A stretch of 64,000 nt of DNA from Sediminicola sp035798135 (GCA_035798135.1 JAPFBR010000002.1:248001-312000), one strand, 5' to 3'; counted from the first letter of the stretch, positions 24,477 to 32,710 are shown. A program made the numbers and translations. Notes: generated by a model from the sequence alone, not told the origin.

Positions 24477-24506
24477 CAGTGAACTGCGTCAAGTATTCAG
24501 TGAATG
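24477..24506. promoter_or_regulatory. 21-bp-spaced direct repeats, likely LytTR operator (YHYH-1 operon)
   Basis: CAGTGAACT (24477) and CAGTGAATG (24498) are 21 bp apart, two helical turns. TCAGTGAAC resembles the LytTR half-site (AgrA box ACAGTTAAG). The proximal repeat begins exactly 72 bp from the first base of the ATG at 24405, and a -7-like GACTTTTG sits at 24439-24446 between them. Confidence 0.6.
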
Positions 24507-24573
24507 CCCAGATTGATTCGGCTGGCTAATTTCTTACTGGTGTAAAAATGAGTTTATTTGTTAATGACAGTCA

Positions 24574-25326
24574 TTATCCTTTTAATTCCTGTTTTAATTT
24601 AATGACAAGTATTTCCGTTTTTTTTCTAAGTTTTTTCCCAAGGGTCAACTGAATTTGAGATTGTAATAATTGGTCGATTACACTATTCTGATAATCTCGA
24701 CTATTCAATAGATCCAAATAATTTGATTCTTGCCCGAAGGTTCTGATATGATTATAATTTTTATTCATTTCCGGGAGTAAATCGATCAGAGAAATGTGTT
24801 TCTCAATAATTGGTTTCAACCGATTTTCTATACTATTCCCAATCTTTGTTTCCTGAATTTTATACTTGTTTAATTCCGTCGGATACTGTGCTATTAATTC
24901 GGTTAAGGCATCGTTTTCAAGAAATTGAAATTTGTTCGAATTGTTGATGGAATTCAGTGCCTCGTTCCTCAAATTTGAATTTTTAAATTTCACCTGCACA
25001 ATTAGGTCTTTGGCATCCTTTGTTAATTTGTTTGGTGGTAGTCCTACATATTTGAGTGAACTTTGCAGGTAAAGCGTATTGTTGTTATATCTTACTATTG
25101 CGCTATCCAAGACACTCAGGTTGGTATGCAATTCCTCATATAAACTTTCATATATTTTTACTTGGACTATCCTGTTCTTTCTTATTTCGTTCAAATCGTT
25201 GATTTTCCATGCAATTAAGATCCCCACGACAATCAATAGAATTTCTCCAAGTGCATATATCAGGTAATTTCTTATTTTTCCTGAATCCAACATTTTTCTT
25301 CTTATGGTACTGAATACTTTAATCAT
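24574..25326 (-). CDS. DUF6090 family membrane protein
   Basis: The 250-residue protein begins MIKVFSTIRRKMLDSGKIR, then a single transmembrane helix (residues 23-44) ending in WKINDLNE. This is the hallmark N-terminus of DUF6090. The remaining 200 residues are helical and periplasmic. The family is very common in Flavobacteriaceae and has no known function. It lies between the two YHYH operons but is separated from both by leader regions, and it has no LytTR-like repeats of its own. Confidence 0.85.
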   Translation of the reverse strand: MIKVFSTIRRKMLDSGKIRNYLIYALGEILLIVVGILIAWKINDLNEIRKNRIVQVKIYESLYEELHTNLSVLDSAIVRYNNNTLYLQSSLKYVGLPPNKLTKDAKDLIVQVKFKNSNLRNEALNSINNSNKFQFLENDALTELIAQYPTELNKYKIQETKIGNSIENRLKPIIEKHISLIDLLPEMNKNYNHIRTFGQESNYLDLLNSRDYQNSVIDQLLQSQIQLTLGKKLRKKTEILVIKLKQELKG

Positions 25327-25370
25327 TGATATCTACATTTCTACTTTAAAAATTTATGGTTTTGAAAATA

Positions 25371-25400
25371 AAAGCCCCGTAATTGCTTACGAAGCTCTTA
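25371..25400 (-). terminator. Intrinsic terminator of the second YHYH operon
   Basis: On the minus strand AGCTTCGTAA and TTACGGGGCT pair as RNA (two G-U pairs) around a short loop and are followed by a T-rich run. It lies 60 bp past the stop codon at 25459. Confidence 0.65.
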
Positions 25401-25458
25401 AATTGACTAATCAACTAATAAAATTTTATGTTAGAGCCTTTAGCACGGCGATTGGAAA

Positions 25459-26091
25459 TCAGCAAACGGTTTTTAAAGCCGCTTTTTTACTACCAAAGAC
25501 ATTATAGAGTAGATAGCCGATGCCCAATAAACCAATACATAATAGTCCAAAATAGGACAAAAAGAAACTAGCCTCATTATTACCTGCTTCAACAAATTCA
25601 TGGTCGCTAACTACCAATGCCAATGTGTGGTTGTTGGAATCATTTAGAACAAAATGTTTTTTGCTAAACCCTTTTTTAAAAAGCATAAGGGCACTTTGAT
25701 TCCTATGGATGTCTTTAAAGGCACTATTTTTAACCAATACCGAATTTATTTCTGAGGGGATATCAAAGACCTCGAAAACTACTTTAGTCTCATGACCTAA
25801 CTTTACAATGCCACTGCTTAATGAAATAGGTGTGCCGTCGTTAAAACTAATTTGAAGATTGTTCGTAATATGTTCCAATACCATTTTTTGAAACTCCTCG
25901 GGGGTTTTATAAGGAGTATCGGCATAATGTGTTCTAATCTCATGTTGAAAGGCTGTTAATGAAGCACTTATCTGTAGTACCCAACTATTATTTTCTTGTT
26001 CCACGAGCATCGTGGTAGAAACATCTGCCTGATGGGCCCTTACGGTCATTGCCATAAATAGTAAACCCAGAATGAAAATTTTTTTATACAT
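25459..26091 (-). CDS. Secreted protein with C-terminal membrane anchor, YHYH operon
   Basis: The 210-residue protein has a signal peptide (cleavage near VRAHQA), a beta-rich periplasmic domain of about 150 residues, and one C-terminal membrane helix (about 178-197) with a basic tail (GSKKAALKTVC). The mature part starts HQADVSTTMLVEQ. This recalls the N-terminal periplasmic domain of HupE/UreJ-like proteins, but without the multi-pass metal-transport domain. It is the last gene of the EF-hand/YHYH operon, 72 bp after the YHYH gene and just before a terminator. Confidence 0.6.
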   Translation of the reverse strand: MYKKIFILGLLFMAMTVRAHQADVSTTMLVEQENNSWVLQISASLTAFQHEIRTHYADTPYKTPEEFQKMVLEHITNNLQISFNDGTPISLSSGIVKLGHETKVVFEVFDIPSEINSVLVKNSAFKDIHRNQSALMLFKKGFSKKHFVLNDSNNHTLALVVSDHEFVEAGNNEASFFLSYFGLLCIGLLGIGYLLYNVFGSKKAALKTVC

Positions 26092-26163
26092 AATCCAATA
26101 ATTTCAGGTTAAGAATCAATCCTAATTCATTATGTATTACGATTGACCCTGATTGATTTCTAT

Positions 26164-27165
26164 TTAATTAGCGTATGCGCCGTTTAAACAATTGATAAAG
26201 CTATTGGCGCCAGGTGCTGCCACATGGTAGTGATATCCTCTTGTATCATCTTCATGACCTCTACAATCATCCAAATCGGTAGGTTCATCACCATTGGCAT
26301 CCAATTGGGCATAAAGTCCGAATCCATCCATGGCATACCCAATCATGGCCGCATGCCCATCATTTTGTGCCACTTGGGTAGAAACTCCTGTAGCAGCGTG
26401 ATAATGATATCCGGCATTTAAGTTTATATGACCGCCAGCATCATCAAAAGGAGCTAAAGTGTAGGCTCCCAAAATGGCATCTGTAGGTGCAGGGGCATCA
26501 AAAACGACACCGTTGAAAGCTACCCCTCTTTGTGAAGGTCCATTACCGCCCATTCCTGGAGGTCCAAAACCTCCAAAATCAGTGGAAGCAGATTGTTTAA
26601 CAGGGGTAACCGGTATTATGTACGTCTGCGTTAAATCTGTCACATAAGATGGTAAACACTCTACACAGTAATTTTCGTATTCCTCCCCAACATTAGGGTT
26701 GGCTGCATTGGCACAATCGTCTTCAGTTTCAGTGGTGTAGATATCTCCATTAGCATCATACATCCTCCAAGTGCTATCATTGTAAAAACTAGCCATGTTT
26801 TCAATGAAGGCACCATCAACATCATACACTTCCCCATTTTCCAACCAGATACCGCCTTTATCAGCTCCATCAGAAATATTATCCGGACACCATGGTCCCA
26901 TTTCATGGTCTGCGGGATTACTGGTCGCTACAATCTGATAGCAATCAGTAGAAGTGCCATCGGAAAGCGTACAGGGTACAGTAGTAATGGTAACGGACCC
27001 ATTACTTGTCAGAAAAAGGGAGGCGTCAACATTTACAACCGTAGACTCATCAATTGTATTACTGTCTATCGTACCGTCAGCAGCATCTGTACTATCATTA
27101 TTGCAGCTATTGCAGGAAATGAAAAGGATGGTGCTTACAATTAAAATGGGAAATATATTTTTCAT
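26164..27165 (-). CDS. YHYH-domain lipoprotein, second copy
   Basis: The 333-residue protein has a lipoprotein signal (FISCNSC) and a YHYH domain in the C-terminal half. Its marks are NAGYHYHAATG (about 250), GYAMDGFGLYAQLD (about 277) and RGYHYHVAAPG (about 312). The middle carries several acidic, calcium-site-like runs such as DANGDIYTTETEDD. It is longer than the paralogue at 23641-24405 because of an insertion before the YHYH core. It lies 36 bp behind the EF-hand gene on the same strand. The function is unknown, as for the family. Confidence 0.85.
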   Translation of the reverse strand: MKNIFPILIVSTILFISCNSCNNDSTDAADGTIDSNTIDESTVVNVDASLFLTSNGSVTITTVPCTLSDGTSTDCYQIVATSNPADHEMGPWCPDNISDGADKGGIWLENGEVYDVDGAFIENMASFYNDSTWRMYDANGDIYTTETEDDCANAANPNVGEEYENYCVECLPSYVTDLTQTYIIPVTPVKQSASTDFGGFGPPGMGGNGPSQRGVAFNGVVFDAPAPTDAILGAYTLAPFDDAGGHINLNAGYHYHAATGVSTQVAQNDGHAAMIGYAMDGFGLYAQLDANGDEPTDLDDCRGHEDDTRGYHYHVAAPGANSFINCLNGAYAN

Positions 27166-27201
27166 GGATTTACATTTAGATTTTATAATGGTGAATTTTT
27201 C

Positions 27202-27492
27202 CTATTCTGGTTTCCGTCCTTTTGGCTTGGGAGCTTTTTTTAACTCTTCCTTGGTGATGTAGCCATCTTCATCGGTATCGATTTTCGAGAAATCATTTTT
27301 TAAGGGCCCTTTTATTTCCTTTTTAGAAAGTTTTCCGTCCTCGTCCTTATCCATTTGCTTAAAAATTTCATCAACAGATGGAGGTTCTTTTTGTCCCTGC
27401 CCACCCTTGGGCTGTTGGGCACTAACGTTAGCGCTAAAAAACACGGTTACCAATGCGGTGAACATTGTTGATCTTACTATGATTTTTTTCAT
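27202..27492 (-). CDS. Secreted EF-hand protein
   Basis: The 96-residue protein has a signal peptide (cleavage after VSAQ) and a pair of EF-hands: DKDEDGKLSKKE (about 51-62) and DTDEDGYITKEE (about 73-84), each with the 1-3-5-12 calcium ligands. Both ends of the mature chain are Pro/Gly/Lys-rich (QQPKGGQGQKEPP, KAPKPKGRKPE). It is the first gene of the second YHYH operon. A periplasmic calcium-binding partner of the YHYH protein is a fair inference. The leader carries LytTR-like direct repeats shared with the divergent lytS-type gene. Confidence 0.85.
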   Translation of the reverse strand: MKKIIVRSTMFTALVTVFFSANVSAQQPKGGQGQKEPPSVDEIFKQMDKDEDGKLSKKEIKGPLKNDFSKIDTDEDGYITKEELKKAPKPKGRKPE

Positions 27493-27525
27493 TGTTATTA
27501 TTTTTTAAATTCACTATTTTGACGA

Positions 27526-27533
27526 CAAAGATG
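27526..27533 (-). promoter_or_regulatory. -7 element of the EF-hand/YHYH operon
   Basis: On the minus strand CATCTTTG matches TAnnTTTG except at the first base. It lies 34 bp before the ATG's first base, exactly the spacing of GACTTTTG in front of the other YHYH operon. Confidence 0.45.
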
Positions 27534-27563
27534 GCCAATGGTTAAATGGCAAATGGAACCTTT

Positions 27564-27614
27564 CAGTGAACAGCCGGAAGTATTAAGTGAATGCAGGGAT
27601 AACAGCAGTGAACA
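27564..27614. promoter_or_regulatory. Three 21-bp-spaced direct repeats between EF-hand and lytS-type genes
   Basis: CAGTGAACA (27564), AAGTGAATG (27585) and CAGTGAACA (27606) repeat with a period of exactly 21 bp. The first begins 72 bp from the EF-hand ATG (27492), as at 24477. The sequence and two-turn spacing match LytTR binding sites; the LytTR regulator is encoded by the divergent operon. Confidence 0.65.
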
Positions 27615-27683
27615 CTAAGTTTAGATAGGTTTACAAAGATTATTTACACTATAAGATGAATTATATTTCCGTTTATTTGTACC

Positions 27684-28715
27684 ATGAACAGAACAAAACG
27701 ATTTCTATTCCAAATCCTCCTCTGGGGTACCGTTTGGCTCATGGCCTGGTTGCTTATGACGGAGGACATGCTCTTTCTTCAAAGGCATGCTCCTACCTTT
27801 ATTGTACAAGTTATGGTGGTTGGGGTGTTAATATATTATATGGCACCGGCTCTTTTATTTAATAAAAAGTATGTGCTTTTTATGAGTGTTTCCCTAGCCT
27901 TGATTGTATTCTGTGCCGCTATAATTTCTTTTTCTTTTATGGGACCTCCTGGAGGACCTCCACCCGATCTGGAAAGTTTGCCGCCCGGGATGCAACCTAA
28001 AGCCCCACCCCAATTTTTGATCCACTTTTTATTTTTGTCAATTGCCCATGTGCTGGCCACTTTTTTGGAGACTTTTTTATTCGCGCAGAAGAAGGAGGAG
28101 GAAACTATTCGAAATAAAAATGAAAATCTCCATACCGAACTGAAATTGCTAAAATCACAGATCAATCCTCATTTCTTGTTCAATTCCCTCAATAATATAT
28201 ACGCCTTATCAGCAATTGACGCGGGAAAGACCCAAAAAAGCATCAGTTATCTTTCCGATATGCTACGCTATGTATTGTATGAATGTGAGCAAGACATGGT
28301 TCCATTGGAAAAAGAGGTCACCTACATTGAAAATTACATCAAACTCTTTTCTTTAAAAAGCAGTGAGAAATATCCCATTACCATAGATTTTAAGATTGCC
28401 GAACATAACCTACAAATTGCCCCCATGCTTTTTATTCCCTTTATGGAAAATGCGTTAAAACACGGAAATATTGATAGGAGAACTGATGCCTATATGCGGA
28501 TAAAATTAGAGGCAGATACAGATTGCATTCACTTTGAAATTGAAAACAGTAAGGCTGTAAAGCCTAATATAACCGACGATGTTGGAGGTATTGGCATAGA
28601 AAATGTAAAGAAAAGATTGGCTATATTATATCCCAAGAGGCATGAGTTATTAATTAATGAAACCACGCTTGCTTTTAAGGTGGACTTAAAATTAGATTTG
28701 AATGGCAACGATTAA
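27684..28715 (+). CDS. LytS-type sensor histidine kinase (His_kinase family)
   Basis: The 343-residue protein has four membrane helices in the first 140 residues. They are split by a periplasmic Pro/Gly-rich loop (GPPGGPPPDLESLPPG, about 91-106). A His_kinase domain with the phospho-acceptor in QINPHFLFNSLNN (about residue 164) and a HATPase domain with FMENALKHG follow. This is the usual partner of LytTR regulators. The Pro/Gly-rich loop is chemically similar to the tails of the EF-hand protein encoded divergently. The 3' end overlaps the regulator gene by 14 bp. Confidence 0.9.
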   Translation: MNRTKRFLFQILLWGTVWLMAWLLMTEDMLFLQRHAPTFIVQVMVVGVLIYYMAPALLFNKKYVLFMSVSLALIVFCAAIISFSFMGPPGGPPPDLESLPPGMQPKAPPQFLIHFLFLSIAHVLATFLETFLFAQKKEEETIRNKNENLHTELKLLKSQINPHFLFNSLNNIYALSAIDAGKTQKSISYLSDMLRYVLYECEQDMVPLEKEVTYIENYIKLFSLKSSEKYPITIDFKIAEHNLQIAPMLFIPFMENALKHGNIDRRTDAYMRIKLEADTDCIHFEIENSKAVKPNITDDVGGIGIENVKKRLAILYPKRHELLINETTLAFKVDLKLDLNGND

Positions 28716-29382
28716 ATGCTTGGTGGTAGACGATGAGGAATTGGCAAGAACCCTTCTTGCCACATATATTGACAAATTGGATTTTTTAGATTTGGTTGCC
28801 ACTGCACAAAATCCACTGGAGGCTATGCAAATAATGAGCCATCAACATATTGACGTTTTATTCCTGGACATTCAGATGCCAGAATTGAAGGGTACTGATT
28901 TTGCGAAAATGATTGCTCCAACCACAAAAATTATTTTTACAACTGCCTATTCAGAATATGCCTTGGAAGGATTTGAATTGAATGCCTTGGACTACCTCTT
29001 AAAACCCATCACTTTTGAACGTTTCTTAAAGGCTGTTTCCAAACTACGATCAAACCAAGAAAATGATGTAGGGAAGACAATTACGGTTAAATCCGGATAT
29101 GATCTGTTCAAATTGAAATTGGATGATATCACCCATATCGAAAGTGATAGTGAATATGTTATTTTTCATACGCATGACAAAAAAATAATGAGTCTTCAAT
29201 CACTTAAATCATTGGAGAAATTATTGGATGCCGCTACGTTTATGCGTGTTCACAGATCCTTTATCATCAACAAAACTAAGGTAACTGGTTTAAAAGGGCG
29301 GGATCTATTGTTATCCACTATCAAAATTTCTGTCAGTGATTCTTATTACGAGGATGTTAAGAAAGAATTATTTTCAAAATAA
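28702..29382 (+). CDS. LytTR-family response regulator
   Basis: The 226-residue protein has a receiver domain (VVDDEELAR, phospho-acceptor Asp in FLDIQMPELKG at about residue 55) and a C-terminal LytTR DNA-binding domain (about 125-226, with DDITHIESDSEYVIFHT and FMRVHRSFIINKTKV). It overlaps the LytS-type kinase. LytTR domains bind pairs of roughly 9-bp direct repeats one or two turns apart; such repeats lie at 27564-27614 and 24477-24506. It is therefore the likely regulator of both YHYH operons. Confidence 0.93.
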   Translation: MATIKCLVVDDEELARTLLATYIDKLDFLDLVATAQNPLEAMQIMSHQHIDVLFLDIQMPELKGTDFAKMIAPTTKIIFTTAYSEYALEGFELNALDYLLKPITFERFLKAVSKLRSNQENDVGKTITVKSGYDLFKLKLDDITHIESDSEYVIFHTHDKKIMSLQSLKSLEKLLDAATFMRVHRSFIINKTKVTGLKGRDLLLSTIKISVSDSYYEDVKKELFSK

Positions 29383-29392
29383 TTTCTCTTAG

Positions 29393-29471
29393 TTCTCGAC
29401 TGCCCTCGAACTGATAATTTTTTCAATGTGAGCGATTCGTCATTGTTCTCAATTGCGCTCGAAATGACAGC
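29393..29471. repeat. TCTCGACTGC-CTCGAA-type intergenic repeats
   Basis: Two related copies (29393-29415 and 29446-29471), TTCTCGACTGCCCTCGAACTG and TTCTCAATTGCGCTCGAAATG, match the one near 6671. They sit between the LytTR gene and the convergent membrane-protein gene. Confidence 0.6.
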
Positions 29472-29485
29472 TCCCTCATATTTAC

Positions 29486-30286
29486 TTACAATTTCAATAG
29501 TGGTATCCCCAGTGATGCCTGATAAAACGTAAACCCGATCCATGCCATGTACAGCAGTCCGAAAATAGTAACCGCGAGGATCTGCTTTCTACTGGAAATT
29601 TGCCATCTATTCGAGACCCATAAGGCAAATAAGGGAATGAGCTGAATGCCGTGCAGGCCAAAAAAATGGGCCACCCTTAGGTCCCCGGCCACCGTGCTCC
29701 AATTGACCAATGGGAGTCCGGCCCCTCCATCTGCCACCCCTACGTTGTGTGCCAACTGGCCAATCATCTGCCCTCCTACCCAACTACCAAAAAAAACGAC
29801 CGTCCAGCCTAACAAGATGGCCCATTGGATTGGTTTGGAGGTTTTTAATTTTAACCGAATGGTGTCGAAAATAAAGAGTACCATTACAAAGACATTTATT
29901 CCGATAAAAATCCCCATGGACATAAAAAGAAGGGCGTCAAAGATGCTTGATTTGTTGTAATGGGATTGTATGCCCCTTGATGCCTGGAATACAACGATCA
30001 CCGTTTCCATCAGTAAGGTCCAAGCAACGATATTGTTGATGATGTTTGTCTTTCTTTTGGTATATGGGTAAAAGCCTATGAGATAGCCTACGGTCATAAT
30101 ATAAATACCGTCCGAGATTGCAAATTTCAAGGGTTTTATCCACACATTGATGCCCATTAGTGTTCTATCATCTATCAATAGCCCTGCAAGGCACAATATG
30201 GCTAGGAAAAAATGAAACAATACAATCTTATAAAGAATAGGACTTTCTTTTTTTACGGTGTTGAATACCTTGGTTAGATTATTCAT
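29486..30286 (-). CDS. Multi-pass membrane protein of unknown function
   Basis: The 266-residue protein has seven to eight transmembrane helices (for example residues 22-40, 60-75, 85-102, 122-147 and 160-178). Short conserved-looking loops include FWIKPLKFAIS-like GINVWIKPLKFAIS and ARFFGLHGIQLIPL-like AHFFGLHGIQLIPL. The latter His-rich helix could bind a cofactor or ion. Its start overlaps the ABA4-like gene by 4 bp, so the two are cotranscribed. I do not know a function for this family. Confidence 0.7.
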   Translation of the reverse strand: MNNLTKVFNTVKKESPILYKIVLFHFFLAILCLAGLLIDDRTLMGINVWIKPLKFAISDGIYIMTVGYLIGFYPYTKRKTNIINNIVAWTLLMETVIVVFQASRGIQSHYNKSSIFDALLFMSMGIFIGINVFVMVLFIFDTIRLKLKTSKPIQWAILLGWTVVFFGSWVGGQMIGQLAHNVGVADGGAGLPLVNWSTVAGDLRVAHFFGLHGIQLIPLFALWVSNRWQISSRKQILAVTIFGLLYMAWIGFTFYQASLGIPLLKL

Positions 30287-30705
30287 GATTGTTGTCCTTT
30301 AATTCCCCTGATAATCATAAATAGTAGAAAGCCTAAAGGGCCAAACATAAATGTACCCAAGAGGCAAGGGACCAATAGCAATTGGTGGATCCCTAATTTT
30401 TTGTTTTCATCCAATATCCACATGCCCACAAGAAGATCAAATGCCAAATAATGCACCCATCCGGCAAGCAGGGCATTTTCTTCCGTGAATAATGCCATTA
30501 CAGCGGCAAGACTGCCAAAATCCATCCACCCTCCTATTTGTAAGGCCTGAATGATATAAAAAGCGTAGACCAATGACAATGCCAAAGGGATTACTTTGAA
30601 ATCTATTAAAAATCTGGTCACTTTCCATTTGGGCAAAACAATCATCAGAAGCCACATGGGTAAGGCGGTGGTATTTGCCACGGAAAAAACTTCGGTCGGA
30701 GTCAT
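30283..30705 (-). CDS. ABA4-like family membrane protein (DUF4281)
   Basis: From the ATG at 30705 the protein is 140 residues with four membrane helices and the family pattern FSVANTTALPMWLLMIVLP, ENALLAGWVHYLAFDLLVG and GPLGFLLFMIIR. Plant ABA4 is needed for neoxanthin synthesis; bacterial homologues occur in carotenoid-producing lineages, and their reaction is unproven. An in-frame ATG 17 codons upstream has no support. The gene is followed with a 4-bp overlap by the multi-pass protein at 29486. Confidence 0.75.
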   Translation of the reverse strand: MTPTEVFSVANTTALPMWLLMIVLPKWKVTRFLIDFKVIPLALSLVYAFYIIQALQIGGWMDFGSLAAVMALFTEENALLAGWVHYLAFDLLVGMWILDENKKLGIHQLLLVPCLLGTFMFGPLGFLLFMIIRGIKGQQS

Positions 30706-30792
30706 AATCGAAAGGTTAAAAAGGTTGGTTGGTGGTAAGGTACTAAAATTGATCAACTAGTTTAAACCCGAGCGGGTTAGACAAGAACAGGA

Positions 30793-30945
30793 TTAGCGAT
30801 ATCCCACTTTTATTTCAAAGGCTTTCACATACAAAATCCCCTCTTTGGGGTTGGCCCCTGTTCCGCCCCATTCCGCTCCCCCATCATATCCCGGGAGCAA
30901 TAAAACAGGTTCTAGTCCTGGAGGGGCATATTGCCGTCTGTACAT
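30793..30945 (-). pseudogene. PQQ-dependent dehydrogenase relic, C-proximal part
   Basis: Fifty codons encode YAPPGLEPVLLLPGYDGGAE, WGGTGANP and KEGILYVKAFE. This is the PPSLxGTxxxPGxDGGAEWGG-type propeller blade of PQQ-dependent glucose or alcohol dehydrogenases, which are normally over 600 residues. The frame is cut by stops on both sides. Another relic of the same family, from an N-proximal blade, lies at 35780-36094 on the same strand. Confidence 0.65.
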
Positions 30946-31150
30946 CTACTTAAAACGCTCTAGGAGCTCAGCCGGAGCTTTTTCGGCAATTTCTAAAGCC
31001 ACGGACAAACTTGATGTATTGTAATTTTGGAAACGATTATAGTGTAATACAATACATCTATGTTGGGGTGTTTTTTATAGCCGGCGAAACATAAGTTTTT
31101 GGTCAGTATTCTTCTGGATTAGTGTAGACAGATTTAGGTTAGCAATCACC
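30946..31150. other. Gap upstream of the Crp-like gene
   Basis: About 200 bp without a gene. A short minus-strand frame next to the PQQ relic (ALEIAEKAPAELLERF) may be further debris. Confidence 0.4.
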
Positions 31151-31168
31151 ATGTGCATCATAGCACAT
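31151..31168. promoter_or_regulatory. Crp/Fnr-type palindrome
   Basis: ATGTGC-ATCATA-GCACAT is a perfect 6-6-6 inverted repeat. It has the TGTGN-N6-NCACA geometry of Crp-family sites. It lies about 100 bp before the Crp-like gene and may serve autoregulation. Confidence 0.45.
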
Positions 31169-31194
31169 TTGCTTATAAATATAAATAGGGGAAT

Positions 31195-31238
31195 AGTGAT
31201 AATTACCACTTATATGGGTATAACATTAATTATCTTTG
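31195..31238 (+). promoter_or_regulatory. Predicted promoter of the Crp-like gene with upstream inverted repeat
   Basis: TATCTTTG (31231-31238) matches the -7 consensus exactly. An imperfect inverted repeat, AGTGATAATTACCACT (31195-31210), covers the -33 region, where no clear TTG is present. Transcription would start near 31245, about 20 nt before the TTG start codon. Confidence 0.45.
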
Positions 31239-31265
31239 TAGGCGCAATTCCTATGATTCAAAAAT

Positions 31266-31835
31266 TTGGAACAGATTAAAGCATATTTAGATCAAGTAGC
31301 TGCCATATCTAATCAAGATTGGGATTTTTTCACTTCAAAATTACAGCGCCGTAGTATACCTAAGAAGGATATTTTCTTAAAAGTTAATGAAATAGAAAAT
31401 CACATCTCCTTTATAGAATCTGGTGTAGTACGCTTATATATACCAAAGGAAAACCCAGAAAAGGAAATTACCTTTGGCTTTAGTTTTAAAGATCAGTTTG
31501 TTAGTGCCTATGATTCTTTCTTAACGCAGACGCCTTCTGCTTATCAATTGCAAGCGTTAACAGATACTACTCTTTTGAGTATTACTTATGACGATTTGCA
31601 ATTGGTGTATAAAACTACCCAAATAGGAAATCTTATAGGAAGATTAACTGCAGAACGTCTCTTTTTGATAAAATCTAAACGCGAACAGAATTTATTGAAT
31701 CTCAATGCAGAAGAACGTTACATTAACCTATTTAAAGAACGTCCAGAACTCTTAAAAGTAATTCCTTTAAAATACATCAGTTCCTATATTGGCGTTACTT
31801 CTCAGGCTTTAAGCAGGATTAGAAAACGTTTATAA
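31266..31835 (+). CDS. Crp/Fnr-family transcriptional regulator
   Basis: The 189-residue protein has a cyclic-nucleotide-binding-like beta barrel (about 20-120) and a short C-terminal winged helix with YISSYIGVTSQALSRIRKRL. The start is TTG at 31266; no in-frame ATG lies before the preceding stop. The barrel lacks the RxxxxS cAMP-phosphate motif, as usual for flavobacterial members, so cAMP binding is doubtful despite two cyclase genes nearby. It precedes a fatty-acid desaturase gene by 68 bp on the same strand. Confidence 0.85.
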   Translation: MEQIKAYLDQVAAISNQDWDFFTSKLQRRSIPKKDIFLKVNEIENHISFIESGVVRLYIPKENPEKEITFGFSFKDQFVSAYDSFLTQTPSAYQLQALTDTTLLSITYDDLQLVYKTTQIGNLIGRLTAERLFLIKSKREQNLLNLNAEERYINLFKERPELLKVIPLKYISSYIGVTSQALSRIRKRL

Positions 31836-31860
31836 TACCTGTTTAATTGATTCAGGTTCA

Positions 31861-31891
31861 TTGTTTCCCTTGTAACATCAAATTACCTTTG
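31861..31891 (+). promoter_or_regulatory. Bacteroidota-type promoter of the acyl-CoA desaturase
   Basis: TTG (31861-31863), 20 bp and TACCTTTG (31884-31891) fit the consensus exactly. The ATG at 31904 follows within 13 bp, implying a very short leader. Confidence 0.55.
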
Positions 31892-31903
31892 TAAAAAAAA
31901 GTT

Positions 31904-32641
31904 ATGTTGATTGTTATTTTCGTCGCAGTGCTTTGGTATGGAGGCTTGTTTTTTCAATCTTTCTTTTTACATCGCTATGCGGCTCACCAGGTATTTACCA
32001 TGTCAAAAACGATGGAACGCATTACGTTTGTTTTGACTTGGATTTTTCAAGGCCCAAGCTACCTAAGTGCTTATGGTTATGGAATTATGCATCGTATGCA
32101 CCATGCTTATACAGATACTGAAAAGGATCCCCATTCTCCATCTCATGATGCTAATTTATTTGCGATGATGTGGAAAACAAAAACAATCTATCAAGATATT
32201 AATACACAACGTATGGAGATTGATCAACGTTTTACCAAAAATGTTCCTCAATGGAAAGGTTTTGACCTCTTTGCAAGTTCTAGATTTTCTCGTTTACTTT
32301 GGATTGCCGCTTACATATTATTCTTTGTATTCTTTGTGACTTCTTGGTGGCAATGGTTATTATTGCCTGTAACCTTTTTAATGGCTCCTATACATGGAGT
32401 GATCATTAACTGGTTTGGTCATATTTATGGCTATGTTAATTATACCATGAAAAACACAAGTAAAAATCTTTTTCGTTTTGATTTTTTAATGATGGGAGAA
32501 GGGTATCACAATAATCATCATAAACATGCAAGCAGCGCTAATTTTGGTGTAAAATGGTATGAGATTGATATTACGTATTTGATAATAAAATTATTGGATA
32601 CAATTGGTTTTATCCGGTTAAAATCAATTGGGGTTAAATAA
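31904..32641 (+). CDS. Acyl-CoA/stearoyl-type fatty acid desaturase
   Basis: The 245-residue membrane protein has the three His boxes of delta-9-type desaturases: HRYAAH (about 23), HRMHH (about 63) and HNNHH (about 203). These coordinate a di-iron centre that introduces a double bond into an acyl chain. Four membrane helices are visible. It is somewhat shorter than the 290-320 residues of many acyl-CoA desaturases, mainly at the N-terminus. It follows a Crp-like regulator gene and has its own promoter. It probably adjusts membrane fluidity. Confidence 0.9.
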   Translation: MLIVIFVAVLWYGGLFFQSFFLHRYAAHQVFTMSKTMERITFVLTWIFQGPSYLSAYGYGIMHRMHHAYTDTEKDPHSPSHDANLFAMMWKTKTIYQDINTQRMEIDQRFTKNVPQWKGFDLFASSRFSRLLWIAAYILFFVFFVTSWWQWLLLPVTFLMAPIHGVIINWFGHIYGYVNYTMKNTSKNLFRFDFLMMGEGYHNNHHKHASSANFGVKWYEIDITYLIIKLLDTIGFIRLKSIGVK

Positions 32642-32710
32642 TAATTCAAAGTTTTTTTTGGAATTTTGGGATGATTGGCCGTAATTATGGTTGGAAGATT
32701 ATTTTAATGT

